From CAZYBU01 sp964645775 (GTDB lineage: Bacteria > Spirochaetota > UBA4802 > UBA5550): DNA of 64,000 nt. This document shows, piece by piece, positions 51,043 through 59,859 of the stretch; the first letter of the stretch is position 1; each line of letters starts with the position of its first letter. A program made the position numbers and the translations under genes. The notes under the pieces were generated by a model. It was not told the origin of the DNA and ran no database searches. It saw only the letters and a list, made by a program, of their open reading frames with translations. Where the stretch lies: the NCBI GenBank assembly GCA_964645775.1, contig CAZYBU010000001.1, forward strand, positions 200,006 through 264,005. Reading direction: 5' to 3'.

Positions 51043-51828
51043 ATGAACATTCACTTTTTCGAAGAGTTCCCATCGGCGGAAAACCTGGAAAAATGCAGAC
51101 TCATAGATTTTCCCTCGGTCCTGTACGTGGCCGCCTGGTCCTTCTCCGAATTTCAGTCCCTGGAAGAGAGGATCCGGGATATCAATCCGAAGATGGAAGC
51201 GGCCTGGTGGCCCATCCTGGAACGCTCGTACTGGATATCACCTTTCTCCTTCAGGGATGAGTTGGAGACTCTTCACCGGGAACTGAAGGAAAGGGAAAGG
51301 AGCGTATGCCTGAAGGTCCTGGTTGACCTGGAGCTTCCCCTGCTGAGAAAAGGTCTGTTCCTTAGAAACGCTCTCTTCTTCTGGAAGAATAAAAAAATTA
51401 TCAGGAAACTGTTCGCTGAATCTACAAGGCTGAACATCGAAATCCTGACAGCCGAATATCCCATTCCGGGCAGGGCCTTTCAGACTTTCCTGGAGCTGCT
51501 GGGGGTATCTTACCCTATGAATCGGTATCCCCATAAAAAGATTGTTATGTACTACACCAGCATGATTTCGAGTGGACGGTACCTGGATCGGGTCAGGGAA
51601 TATGTGCGCAAACGTTCAGGGGAGCTGGGTAAGAACTTCCAGGTTGGCCTCGGTACCCTGGCCGTGGGAATATTTGGTAACGAGCCTATCCTTGAACCAG
51701 AAGGCCTGGACCGTGACCTTCGTTTGTGCCAGGAAACCGGTATCGATACTGTGGTTCTATTCCGTCTGGGTGGATTGAATACCGGCTACCTTGATGTTGT
51801 CAAGAAATGCCGGGATAATCAGGCGTAG
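51043..51828 (+). CDS. Hypothetical protein, unknown family
   Basis: 261 residues, no signal peptide or membrane helix. It begins MNIHFFEEFPSAENLEKCRL, continues with VLYVAAWSFSEFQSLEERIR and MEAAWWPILERSYWISPFSF, and ends VVLFRLGGLNTGYLDVVKKC. The alternation of strands (IVMYYTSM, FQVGLGTLAVGIF, IDTVVLFRL) with helices suggests a TIM-barrel-like fold. No catalytic motif was recognised. It precedes, on the same strand but at 250 bases, a UDP-glycosyltransferase-like gene, so involvement in glycan metabolism is possible but unproven. Confidence 0.6.
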   Translation: MNIHFFEEFPSAENLEKCRLIDFPSVLYVAAWSFSEFQSLEERIRDINPKMEAAWWPILERSYWISPFSFRDELETLHRELKERERSVCLKVLVDLELPLLRKGLFLRNALFFWKNKKIIRKLFAESTRLNIEILTAEYPIPGRAFQTFLELLGVSYPMNRYPHKKIVMYYTSMISSGRYLDRVREYVRKRSGELGKNFQVGLGTLAVGIFGNEPILEPEGLDRDLRLCQETGIDTVVLFRLGGLNTGYLDVVKKCRDNQA

Positions 51829-51990
51829 CCTGCCCGGCAGGCAGTGCCGTTAATGCACGATGTAAGATATTTGAATTACGGGATTTCACTGTTAACCATG
51901 GAATTTAATAATCAGTGAAGAGCCGGGGTCACCTGTCATTTCAATATCTTCATCCTGCGACTGTCTCCCGGGAATAGTATCTCTTTTTTG

Positions 51991-52024
51991 ATTGCACTTA
52001 CAAGCATCATTAGGAATAATCACT
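51991..52024 (-). mobile_element. MITE-like element, copy D (left-end fragment)
   Basis: Read on the minus strand: CAGTGATTATTCCTAATGAT followed by GCTTGTAAGTGCAAT, matching the first ~34 bases of copies A and B (CAGTAATTATTCCTxAAGATGCTTTTAxGTG). After this point the similarity fades near a CCCGGG core, and no right terminal repeat is found. It lies 56 bases before the glycosyltransferase-like gene start, in the opposite orientation to that gene. The gap 51829-52079 holds nothing else recognisable. Confidence 0.5.
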
Positions 52025-52079
52025 GGTAGTATATTCTGTTTAAAAGTAAAACTTCCCCAGACGATTGGAGAAATTGAAC

Positions 52080-53186
52080 ATGAAGATCATTTACGGTGTC
52101 AGCGGTGAAGGGATGGGACATGCCACCCGGAGTAGTGTGGTTATCGATTATCTGCATAAAAACGGTCACGAGGTTCATGTATATTCCAGCGGCCGGGCCT
52201 ATGAATTCCTGAGCAGGAAACACGATAATGTGTATACCGTAAAGGGTTTCAATCTTATTTACGAAGGGGACGCCCTCAAGAACATGCGTTCAATGTTCAG
52301 CATGTTGAAGAATCTCCCGAAGGAATTCAATACCACCCTCAAGGCCCTGGCTAACGACATGTATGAAATCCGTCCGGAGGTTATAATATCCGATTTTGAG
52401 ACCTTCACCAACCTTATCGGTATCGAGGCCGGTATCCCGGTAATCGCTGCCAACAACATATCCATTGTTAATCGCACCCGTATCGACCTGAGGAGCCTCT
52501 CGCAGTTGTATCCCATGATCATGAACCAGGGAGCAGAAACCGTATCCAACTTCCGGGCCGACTATTTTGTGATCCCGACTTTTTTCTTTCCCGAGGTGAA
52601 GGACAAAAATGTTCTTCTTACTAATCCCGTGGTGAGGGAAAGTATACAGAAACTGAAGTCCACCGAAGGAGACCATATCCTGGTTTACCAGACAAGCAAG
52701 ACCAATACGGAACTTCTCGATTTTCTGGAGCGCCTGGAATACAACTTCCGGGTCTACGGATACGGCAAGATGGCGGACAGGAAGAACATGGTATTCAGTG
52801 AGTTCAACGAGGAAGGATTTTTAAAAGACCTTGCCTCAGCCCAGGCCGTAATAGCGGGAGGAGGTTTCAGCCTTCTCTCTGAGGCCATCTACCTGAAAAA
52901 GCCGGTCATGAGCGTGCCCTTGAGAAATCATTTCGAACAGATTACGAACGCGCACTACGTTGAGGTCTGCAAGTTCGGAGAGTTCTACCATAAACCGACG
53001 GAAACGGATATCAGGGACTTTCTCTTGAAAAAAAACCTGTATCAGCATTACCTGAACCAGTACAGTTTCGATCCCACGGAGTTTCCGCGTACCATTGAAG
53101 ACCTGGCATGTAAAATCGGTAAGGAACCCAAAACTGCGCGCCTCCGGGCTGTCATGACCCTGAACCTCTCATTCAAGAGGCAGTAA
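52080..53186 (+). CDS. UDP-glycosyltransferase-like protein (MJ1255-type)
   Basis: 368 residues from ATG 52080, with GGAG nine bases upstream. It opens MKIIYGVSGEGMGHATRSSV, the hallmark of the MJ1255/MurG-like glycosyltransferase group, and has a C-terminal donor-binding site AVIAGGGFSLLSEAIYLKKP and SVPLRNHFEQITNA. It is a GT-B enzyme that probably uses a nucleotide sugar to glycosylate a lipid or polysaccharide. There is no membrane segment. The TldD gene follows after eight bases, so a shared transcript is likely although the roles differ. Confidence 0.85.
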   Translation: MKIIYGVSGEGMGHATRSSVVIDYLHKNGHEVHVYSSGRAYEFLSRKHDNVYTVKGFNLIYEGDALKNMRSMFSMLKNLPKEFNTTLKALANDMYEIRPEVIISDFETFTNLIGIEAGIPVIAANNISIVNRTRIDLRSLSQLYPMIMNQGAETVSNFRADYFVIPTFFFPEVKDKNVLLTNPVVRESIQKLKSTEGDHILVYQTSKTNTELLDFLERLEYNFRVYGYGKMADRKNMVFSEFNEEGFLKDLASAQAVIAGGGFSLLSEAIYLKKPVMSVPLRNHFEQITNAHYVEVCKFGEFYHKPTETDIRDFLLKKNLYQHYLNQYSFDPTEFPRTIEDLACKIGKEPKTARLRAVMTLNLSFKRQ

Positions 53187-53194
53187 CCGTTTAT

Positions 53195-54583
53195 ATGGAA
53201 ATAATCGAAGAACGGGTAGACAGGATAACCAGGCTCCTGGAAGGAATTTCGAGGGGTTACCTCGAGGTCCGTCTCTCCAGGACGGAATCGACCTCCATTA
53301 CCCTGGCCGGTCCCCGGAGGGAGAACGTATCCTCAGGAGCCGGTACAGGAGGATCCATTCGTCTTCTCCGGGACGGGTTCTGGTATTTCTACTCCTTTAA
53401 CGATCTCGATTCCCTGGAAAAACACCTGGTATCGGATCGTCTGGAGGCAATCCCATCTCTTTCACACGGGAGTTCCCGGATAAGGAAGCTTTCACCTCTC
53501 AGGGAAAGCTGCCACACCACCTTTGAACGGGACCCGGCATCTGTCCCTTTTGAAGAGAAGATGGCCCTGGTGGATGCGTATAACTCCATCTTGCGTAAAC
53601 CGGAAAAGATACAGTCAACCCGTGTCATGTACAGGGACAGCCGGGGGTATTACGCTTTCATGAACAGCGAAGGGAGCCGTCTTTCCTGGGACCGGGTGCA
53701 CTGCGGTGTATCCCTGTCGGCCGTGGCCCGGGACGGTTCAGCGATCCAGCCGGCTCAGGAATCGAGAGCCGGTATCGGTGGTTATGAAATGGCCATAGGT
53801 CTGGAAGAGGATGCTGAGATAGTGGCCCGGAGAGCCGTCGATCTACTGAAAGCAGAGCCCCTTCCCGGCGGCAGCTATCGGGTTATTGCAGATAACCGAC
53901 TGACCGGTGTCTTTGTCCATGAGGCCTTCGGTCATCTCTCGGAGGCGGACTTTGTCTATGAAAATCCGCGCCTAAGGTCCGTCATGGAGATCGGACGGGA
54001 GTTCGCTCCGGAGGATGTAACCATCGTGGACGACGGAAGCCTGGAGGGTGAAGCCGGCTACATACCCTTTGACGATGAGGGTGTCCTATCCGCCCGGACG
54101 CCCCTTATCGAGGAAGGGCATCTGGCCGGACGGATGCATAACCGGGAGACAGCGGAGATTATGGACGAGACTGTCACAGGTAACGGACGGGCCCTGAGTG
54201 TATTTCATCAGCCTATCGTTCGCATGACCAATACCTTCATGGAACCGAAAACCGCGTCCGTGGATGATCTTTTCCATGAGGTGGATGACGGGATCTATGC
54301 CTGTGGAGTCATCGGCGGCCAGACAAACCTGGAGATGTTCACCTTTACCTCGGCTTACGGGTTCAGGGTCAAAAACGGGAAACGAAAGAAGATGTTCCGG
54401 GACATCGTTCTCTCGGGTAACGTTTTCTCAACCCTGAAGAATATCCGGGGAGTCGCAGATGACCTGAAACTTTACGGCGGACTGGGAGGTTGCGGTAAAG
54501 GCGGCCAGGCCCCCCTGCCTGTATCTTACGGCGGACCTCATATCCTGATCGATAACGTTCTCGTGGGTGGAGGCTCCTCGTGA
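53195..54583 (+). CDS. tldD: TldD metalloprotease subunit
   Basis: 462 residues. The zinc motif HEAFGH lies at residues 242-247, the HExxxH of TldD; the third ligand region is GGLGGCGKGGQAP near the C-terminus. FFxxEGS-like MNSEGSRLSWDR and IVDDGSLEGEAGYIPFDDEG are also family blocks. TldD with TldE forms a heterodimeric peptidase that degrades unfolded peptides and trims peptide natural products. The partner gene overlaps by four bases (GTGA) downstream. No RiPP precursor was found next to it. Confidence 0.92.
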   Translation: MEIIEERVDRITRLLEGISRGYLEVRLSRTESTSITLAGPRRENVSSGAGTGGSIRLLRDGFWYFYSFNDLDSLEKHLVSDRLEAIPSLSHGSSRIRKLSPLRESCHTTFERDPASVPFEEKMALVDAYNSILRKPEKIQSTRVMYRDSRGYYAFMNSEGSRLSWDRVHCGVSLSAVARDGSAIQPAQESRAGIGGYEMAIGLEEDAEIVARRAVDLLKAEPLPGGSYRVIADNRLTGVFVHEAFGHLSEADFVYENPRLRSVMEIGREFAPEDVTIVDDGSLEGEAGYIPFDDEGVLSARTPLIEEGHLAGRMHNRETAEIMDETVTGNGRALSVFHQPIVRMTNTFMEPKTASVDDLFHEVDDGIYACGVIGGQTNLEMFTFTSAYGFRVKNGKRKKMFRDIVLSGNVFSTLKNIRGVADDLKLYGGLGGCGKGGQAPLPVSYGGPHILIDNVLVGGGSS

Positions 54584-55866
54584 CCTTTTCTTCTCTTAAA
54601 CACTGCACATGGTATGATGTATTCAGAAGCCGGGGAGAGTCCCGTTCCCTCCTCTACAGGAACAATCGCTTCTTTACCGTTCGGGAAAGCCAGAGGAGCG
54701 GGTTCGGTATACGGGTAAATCTTGAAGGGAGAACCGGCTTCTCATATGATACCGTTGATGATTCACTTGAGGATACCGCCGGGAAAGCCCTGAAGATGGC
54801 CCCCTTTGGTGAGAAGGAAAATTTTACACTGCCCGAAAGCCAGCCGCCGGGGTCCCTGACGGAACCCTGTGACCCGGTCATGGACGCATACGATGAGAAA
54901 GGGGTCATGGAAGAGGCGCAGCAATGCATCGATCAGATTAAAGCAACCTTTCCCGACGCTTCCGTGGATCTGAGCGTGACTGTAAGCAGGGGCCATCAGG
55001 AACTGGAAAACTCCCGGGGTCTTGTGACAGGTTACGGCTCGTCATTCTTTTCCGCTTCACTTTCGGTTACCCTGATCGATCAGGAAGGAGGAAGGGTGGA
55101 TGTATCCGATTCTTTCTCCGCTCTTCATCCCAGGGAATTACAACTCCTCATGCCCTATGTTATGGACCGGCTGGAACGTTCCGATAAGAAATCGCGCCTG
55201 GAATCGGGGAGTTACCCCGTCATCCTGACTCCCAGGGCCTTCGCCCAGGTGCTCTCCATACTTGTATCGGGTCTTAACGGACGCAGTATTGAGCGGGGCG
55301 TTTCACCCTTTACCGGTCGGCTGGGAAATGAGGCCTTCTCGAAAAGGCTCGGCCTTGTGGACCGGCCCGGGATGGAAGGTTCTCCCTTCAGTCGGCCCAC
55401 GGACGATGAGGGCCTGCCGGCCCGGGACACCTGGCTCGTGAAGAATGGCAAAATCGAAAACTTTTTGCTGGACCTGAGGAGCGCCTCCCGGCTCGGGATG
55501 GAGGCTACGGGTAACGCCTCCCGGTCGTACGGTTCCCTTCCGTCCCCTGCCACAACGAACCTGGTGGTCACTCCCGGTACCCTCACTCTGGATGAGCTCA
55601 TTTCCGGCACGGAGCGGGGGTTGATCGTGGACCAGTTTATTGGCCTGGGACAATCCAATACCCTGACCGGTGACTTTTCGGCCAACCTCGACCTGGCTTT
55701 CCTCGTGGAGAAGGGTGAAATGAAAGGGCGCCTGAAAGACACCATGGTTCACGGCAACCTTTATGATATGCTAAAGGGAGAAATAACTCCCGCTTCTGAT
55801 CCCCGATGGCGGGGGTCCTGGTTCCTTCCCGGCGTCCGACTTGAGGGTCTCAGCCTGTCATCCTGA
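54580..55866 (+). CDS. tldE: TldE/PmbA metalloprotease subunit
   Basis: 428 residues, GTG start overlapping the tldD stop. It lacks the HExxxH motif, as expected of TldE. Family blocks are GFGIRVNLEGRTGFSYDTV, PVILTPRAFAQVLSILVSGL, GNASRSYGSLPSPATTNLVV and QSNTLTGDFSANLDLAFLVE. It shapes the substrate tunnel of the TldD-TldE dimer. The stop is 13 bases before the stop of a convergent membrane-protein gene. Confidence 0.92.
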   Translation: MTFSSLKHCTWYDVFRSRGESRSLLYRNNRFFTVRESQRSGFGIRVNLEGRTGFSYDTVDDSLEDTAGKALKMAPFGEKENFTLPESQPPGSLTEPCDPVMDAYDEKGVMEEAQQCIDQIKATFPDASVDLSVTVSRGHQELENSRGLVTGYGSSFFSASLSVTLIDQEGGRVDVSDSFSALHPRELQLLMPYVMDRLERSDKKSRLESGSYPVILTPRAFAQVLSILVSGLNGRSIERGVSPFTGRLGNEAFSKRLGLVDRPGMEGSPFSRPTDDEGLPARDTWLVKNGKIENFLLDLRSASRLGMEATGNASRSYGSLPSPATTNLVVTPGTLTLDELISGTERGLIVDQFIGLGQSNTLTGDFSANLDLAFLVEKGEMKGRLKDTMVHGNLYDMLKGEITPASDPRWRGSWFLPGVRLEGLSLSS

Positions 55867-55878
55867 GCAATCTATCTG

Positions 55879-56502
55879 TCATATCCAACCCAGGATTCCG
55901 GCAAAGACGATCATCATCATGGCGTTCAGGATGAAGAGTCCCCCGATGAAAGGTATTCGTATGCGGTTCGATCCGTCATGGGCAAAAAAGGCGGCCAGGA
56001 AAAAGGGGACGTACACCGTAATGAAGACCGGCAGAGCGCCCCACCAGGGGTAGACCCAGTGGAAGGCGGGCGTGGTGACGAGGAATATCTCGAAAAACGA
56101 GAAGAAGGCTGCGTTGCCCAGGGCGAAGAGGACCCGGTTGTTGATTCCCAAAATTTTCAAATTTTTATCTTCAGGCAGAATTTTCGACATGATAAGACCG
56201 GCCACGGAGAACATCATGGAGAGCTCCCAGCCTACACCGATAAGTAACAGGTAGGAAGTGCCGGCCGGTACGGTCCAGAGAGCGTGGCCGCTTGAATGCT
56301 GGATCAGCGCGTTGACGATTTCGTAGAACCAGTGGACCATGTAGAGGGAGAGTCCGGCGGCTACCTTGTCCCAGTTTTTTTTCGATACCTCGTTAAAGTA
56401 GATGTATACCACGAAGGTGAGAAGGGGTATAAAATACCACTGGAAGGTTTCCGGATTTCGCAGTATCTCAAGGGCCTGACCGGTGAGTTCCGGCTGGTTC
56501 AT
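55879..56502 (-). CDS. Polytopic membrane protein of unknown function
   Basis: About 207 residues from ATG 56502 (MNQPELTGQ), supported by GGGAGG seven bases upstream; an in-frame start at 56562 is less likely. Six membrane helices (FIPLLTFVVYIYFNEVSKKN, HWFYEIVNALIQHSSGHALW, SYLLLIGVGWELSMMFSVAG, VLFALGNAAFFSFFEIFLVT, WGALPVFITVYVPFFLAAFF and IPFIGGLFILNAMMMIVFAG). Conserved-looking polar residues inside helices (NE, WFYE, GWE, FE) hint at proton or metal transfer. I do not know the family. It is monocistronic and convergent with tldE. Confidence 0.65.
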   Translation of the reverse strand: MNQPELTGQALEILRNPETFQWYFIPLLTFVVYIYFNEVSKKNWDKVAAGLSLYMVHWFYEIVNALIQHSSGHALWTVPAGTSYLLLIGVGWELSMMFSVAGLIMSKILPEDKNLKILGINNRVLFALGNAAFFSFFEIFLVTTPAFHWVYPWWGALPVFITVYVPFFLAAFFAHDGSNRIRIPFIGGLFILNAMMMIVFAGILGWI

Positions 56503-56666
56503 GGTATCCTCCCTGAAGCGAGACTCTTTGTGGAAGCTGGGTGAGTATAGATGAAATGGCAACCATTATTTCAATCCCTTCAGGCATAGATTATTTATTG
56601 ACAAATAGCCAGAGATAGAATGTCTTCAAGGTACCGGGATACAAACCCTCTCCTCTGGAGCCGATC

Positions 56667-57614
56667 ATGAGAATAATTCTCGTTAACAGCAGTCAGTCTC
56701 TGGTAAAGGCCGTGGACGCGTCCCTGGACAGTGTACGGACGAAAATATTCGAGGCCGATTCCCTGGATTCCGTTACGGATGACATAAAAGAGACCAATTC
56801 ACAGGTCGTTATCCTGAACTGGGCCAGGGCCGATATTGACGCTATCGATATCGTAAAAAGGATTCGGCGACTCAGGTCAACGAACTATGTCTACATTATC
56901 CTCGTCGTCAGCCGCAACAACGAAGAAGAACTGATGGACGTGATCTCCGCCGGCGCGGACGACTTTATCTACAAGCCCTTCGGAAAGGAAGAGCTTCAGA
57001 TGAGGATGACTATCGCAGACAGGGTCATACGGACGGAAAATAACTATTCCAAATCCAAGAAAAAACTTATCCGTCTCGCGAAGGAAGACTCTCTTACCGG
57101 TCTTTTTAATCGGAGGGCCCTCTTGGACGAGTCTGTCACGGAGATGGAGCGGGCGGCAAGGGACGGCCGGTATATCTCCACTATCATGGCGGGAATTACC
57201 AACTTCCGGGAACTGCTTGATGAAAAAGGTGGAATGATCGGTGACATGATTCTCCTGGACATGGCCCGGCGTCTTGAGGCCATCTGCCGTCCTTATGACA
57301 AGCTGGGCAGGTACGGCCTGGCAGAATTTATGATGCTGCTTCCCGATACGGGGAGTGAAAACGCGGAGAAGGTCGTCCATCGTCTGTTGCACTCCATCCA
57401 GGACAGACCCTTTGAGATTACCGGTCTGGAACATGAGCTTTCCATAGCGGTGGGTATCTCGGAGCTTAATCCTTCCGAAAAGTTCAGGGAGAGAGAAAAC
57501 AAGGACCAGTTGCTTAATGATCTGATCCTGGAGAATCTGCTGACCCGAACGGAAGAGGCCATGAAGGACGCGGAACGTTCCGGGACCAACAAGTACGTCA
57601 TACATATCGAATAA
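56667..57614 (+). CDS. Degenerate receiver-GGDEF protein
   Basis: 315 residues: a receiver domain (about 1-120) and a GGDEF domain (about 135-300). The receiver has ILVNSSQSL at the acidic-pocket strand and VVILNWARAD where the phosphoacceptor aspartate should be (Asn at the LxxDxxM position), but keeps the K of YKPFGKEEL. The GGDEF loop reads GRYGLAEF instead of GG(D/E)EF, and the metal aspartate area is MAGITNFRELLDEKGGMIGD. Both domains therefore look inactive, suggesting a scaffold or effector role. It starts the same-strand cluster leading to the VWA lipoprotein (43-base gap). Confidence 0.85.
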   Translation: MRIILVNSSQSLVKAVDASLDSVRTKIFEADSLDSVTDDIKETNSQVVILNWARADIDAIDIVKRIRRLRSTNYVYIILVVSRNNEEELMDVISAGADDFIYKPFGKEELQMRMTIADRVIRTENNYSKSKKKLIRLAKEDSLTGLFNRRALLDESVTEMERAARDGRYISTIMAGITNFRELLDEKGGMIGDMILLDMARRLEAICRPYDKLGRYGLAEFMMLLPDTGSENAEKVVHRLLHSIQDRPFEITGLEHELSIAVGISELNPSEKFRERENKDQLLNDLILENLLTRTEEAMKDAERSGTNKYVIHIE

Positions 57615-57657
57615 TACTACTACCTGTCGTTGAGAATCCAGGGTGGAGGTTTCTCTC

Positions 57658-59220
57658 ATGAAAATCAGGCTGGTACGTTTTCTTGTCTTTGCCCTTGTTG
57701 TCCTTCTGACGGCATGTGCTCCCGGCACGGACTTCGTGATCCTTTCAGGCTCAGAGAATAAGAGCCTGGAGCCGGTTCTGGAGGATTTCGGACGAAAGCA
57801 TAATGTTACCATTCACATGAAGTATATGGGGTCCGTGGACATTATGCTTCAGCTGGATCGGGACATGACATCCTATGATGCTGTCTGGCCTGCCAATTCG
57901 CTCTGGATCGCCCTCGGTGATAAAAAAAGGATAATCAAACATGAGAAGTCTATAATGACCTCTCCCGTGGTCTTTGGTATACGGAAAAGTCTGGCTGAAA
58001 AGCTGAACGTAACGGAACGTGACGTCTACGTGAAGGACATACTTGAAGCCATCCGGAAGGACCGCTTCTCATTTATGATGACTTCTGCGACCCAGTCCAA
58101 TTCCGGGGCCAGCGCCTATTTCGGTTTCCTTTACGCTCTCCTTGGAAATCCTGACGTGTTGACCGGGGAGATGCTTAGGCGGGCTTCCCTGAAAAAGGAT
58201 ATACGGGACCTTCTCTCAGGTATTCATCGATCGTCCGGTAGTTCCGGCTGGCTTAAAGACCTTTTCCTTAAGGGTAATTACGATTCCATGGTCAACTACG
58301 AGGCTATGATTATCGAGGCCAATCAGGAGCTTATCCGGCAGGGCAGGGAGCCCCTTTATCTGGTCTATCCCGTGGACGGTATGGTCATGGCAAACTCCCC
58401 CCTGGGGTATGTGAATAACGGCGATTCCGACAAGGAAAAGATATTCATGAAGCTCCAGAAGTACCTCCTCAGCGAAGATGTGCAACAGACAATCCAGGAC
58501 TATGGCCGCCGGACCGGTATTGGAGGTATCAGCGGGGACGTTGATAAAGAGATATTTAATCCGGACTGGGGAATTGACGTAAAGAGAATCCTTTCGCCGG
58601 TAAGCGTTCCGGAGCCGGAGGTTATAAGCACTGCCCTAAGTCTCTACCAGACTACATTCAGGAAACCTTCCTTTACGGTATTCTGCCTCGATTACTCGGG
58701 AAGTATGTACGGCCAGGGACAGGAAGCCCTTAAGAACGCCATGGGGATGCTCCTGGACAGAAGGAGTGCCGGCGAGTACCTGATTAATACCGGAGACGAG
58801 GATGTGACGGTTGTCATACCTTTCAGCAGCCGGCCCCTTGATGTATGGTCCGCCCGGGGAAACGACCAGAACCAGCTTAACGCTCTGTTGAATCTTATTC
58901 GTAATAAGCGGCCCAACGGTTCAACGGACATCTATTCACCTGTTATTACGGCGCTGGAAATCATAAAGAAAGGGTCTACGGACCAGTATATCCCGGCCGT
59001 GATCCTGATGACAGATGGAGAGTCCAATTACGGTAAGCGGTATCGGGACCTGGAGAAAGCCTACAGGGAGATGGAGATGGACGTTCCTGTCTTCAGCATA
59101 ACCTTTGGGAAAGCCTCCTCCGTCCAGCTCGAAAAGATCGAAGATTTGACCCGGGCGAGAGTCTTTGATGGCCGGCATGACCTTGTAAAGGCCTTCCGGA
59201 AGGCCAAAGGATATAACTGA
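57658..59220 (+). CDS. Lipoprotein fusing a binding-protein domain to a VWA domain
   Basis: About 520 residues from ATG 57658, with GGAGG eight bases upstream. The lipobox is LLTAC (about residue 20). Residues ~25-310 are a type II periplasmic binding-protein fold (FVILSGSENKSLEPVLEDFG, SYDAVWPANSLWIALGDKKR, MTSATQSNSGASAYFGFLYA). Residues ~335-515 are a von Willebrand A domain with a complete MIDAS: LDYSGSMYG (DxSxS), GSTDIYS (Thr) and LMTDGESNYG (Asp). The VWA could bind a metal and a partner protein while the first half binds a solute. An XpaC-like gene follows after 15 bases. Confidence 0.87.
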   Translation: MKIRLVRFLVFALVVLLTACAPGTDFVILSGSENKSLEPVLEDFGRKHNVTIHMKYMGSVDIMLQLDRDMTSYDAVWPANSLWIALGDKKRIIKHEKSIMTSPVVFGIRKSLAEKLNVTERDVYVKDILEAIRKDRFSFMMTSATQSNSGASAYFGFLYALLGNPDVLTGEMLRRASLKKDIRDLLSGIHRSSGSSGWLKDLFLKGNYDSMVNYEAMIIEANQELIRQGREPLYLVYPVDGMVMANSPLGYVNNGDSDKEKIFMKLQKYLLSEDVQQTIQDYGRRTGIGGISGDVDKEIFNPDWGIDVKRILSPVSVPEPEVISTALSLYQTTFRKPSFTVFCLDYSGSMYGQGQEALKNAMGMLLDRRSAGEYLINTGDEDVTVVIPFSSRPLDVWSARGNDQNQLNALLNLIRNKRPNGSTDIYSPVITALEIIKKGSTDQYIPAVILMTDGESNYGKRYRDLEKAYREMEMDVPVFSITFGKASSVQLEKIEDLTRARVFDGRHDLVKAFRKAKGYN

Positions 59221-59235
59221 TAAAGGAAAGAGTTT

Positions 59236-59859
59236 ATGCGCTCAGGTACATTTTTTCGATACATACTCTCCGGCGTTATAGCCGGTAGTATCTTTGTTTT
59301 CTTTTTTCTACTGCTTGGCTTCGGTGTTTTCCTGGCACTGGTCGTGGGGATAGCGGGATACATCGCCACTCTTCTCGTTTTCAGAGGAGAACGCAGATTC
59401 GAGGTGGGAATAAGCGGAACCCGGGTTTCCGGGGAGGATATGCAGAAGACCCTCCGTTACGGTGAGGAGTCCGTCCTCGAGATCCGCACACTTGCCGGTC
59501 AAATTGATGACCCCGCGGTTAAGGAGAAGGTGGAAAAAATAGCCGTGGCCGTGGAGAAGATATTCGATAACTTCAAACAGGACCCGGGGGACATCCGGCG
59601 GGCCCGTGAATTTCTGAATTATTACCTGGACGCCACGATCAAGGTGATACGCCGGTACGCGGAGATAAGCAGGCATGGTATCGGCTCGGGGAACGTTAAG
59701 GGCAGTCTTGACAGGGCCGAGGATTTGATGGATAGTCTGCTGAAAGCTTACGAGGTCCAGCTCGCCAGGCTTCTGAGCAATGATGTCATGGATCTTGACA
59801 CGGAAATTGAAGTCCTGAAAAAAACGATGCGTTACAGCGGTCTGGAGGATCTGGAATGA
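59236..59859 (+). CDS. XpaC-like protein
   Basis: 207 residues: two N-terminal membrane helices (YILSGVIAGSIFVFFFLLLG and VFLALVVGIAGYIATLLVFR), then a long helical domain with REFLNYYLDATIKVIRRYAE and a C-terminal LARLLSNDVMDLDTEIEVLK, MRYSGL pattern. This matches the XpaC family (named for 5-bromo-4-chloroindolyl phosphate hydrolysis), usually encoded next to TelA toxic-anion-resistance proteins. No TelA gene is in this cluster. The stop overlaps the start of the next gene by four bases, so the three genes form a translationally coupled unit. Confidence 0.75.
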   Translation: MRSGTFFRYILSGVIAGSIFVFFFLLLGFGVFLALVVGIAGYIATLLVFRGERRFEVGISGTRVSGEDMQKTLRYGEESVLEIRTLAGQIDDPAVKEKVEKIAVAVEKIFDNFKQDPGDIRRAREFLNYYLDATIKVIRRYAEISRHGIGSGNVKGSLDRAEDLMDSLLKAYEVQLARLLSNDVMDLDTEIEVLKKTMRYSGLEDLE

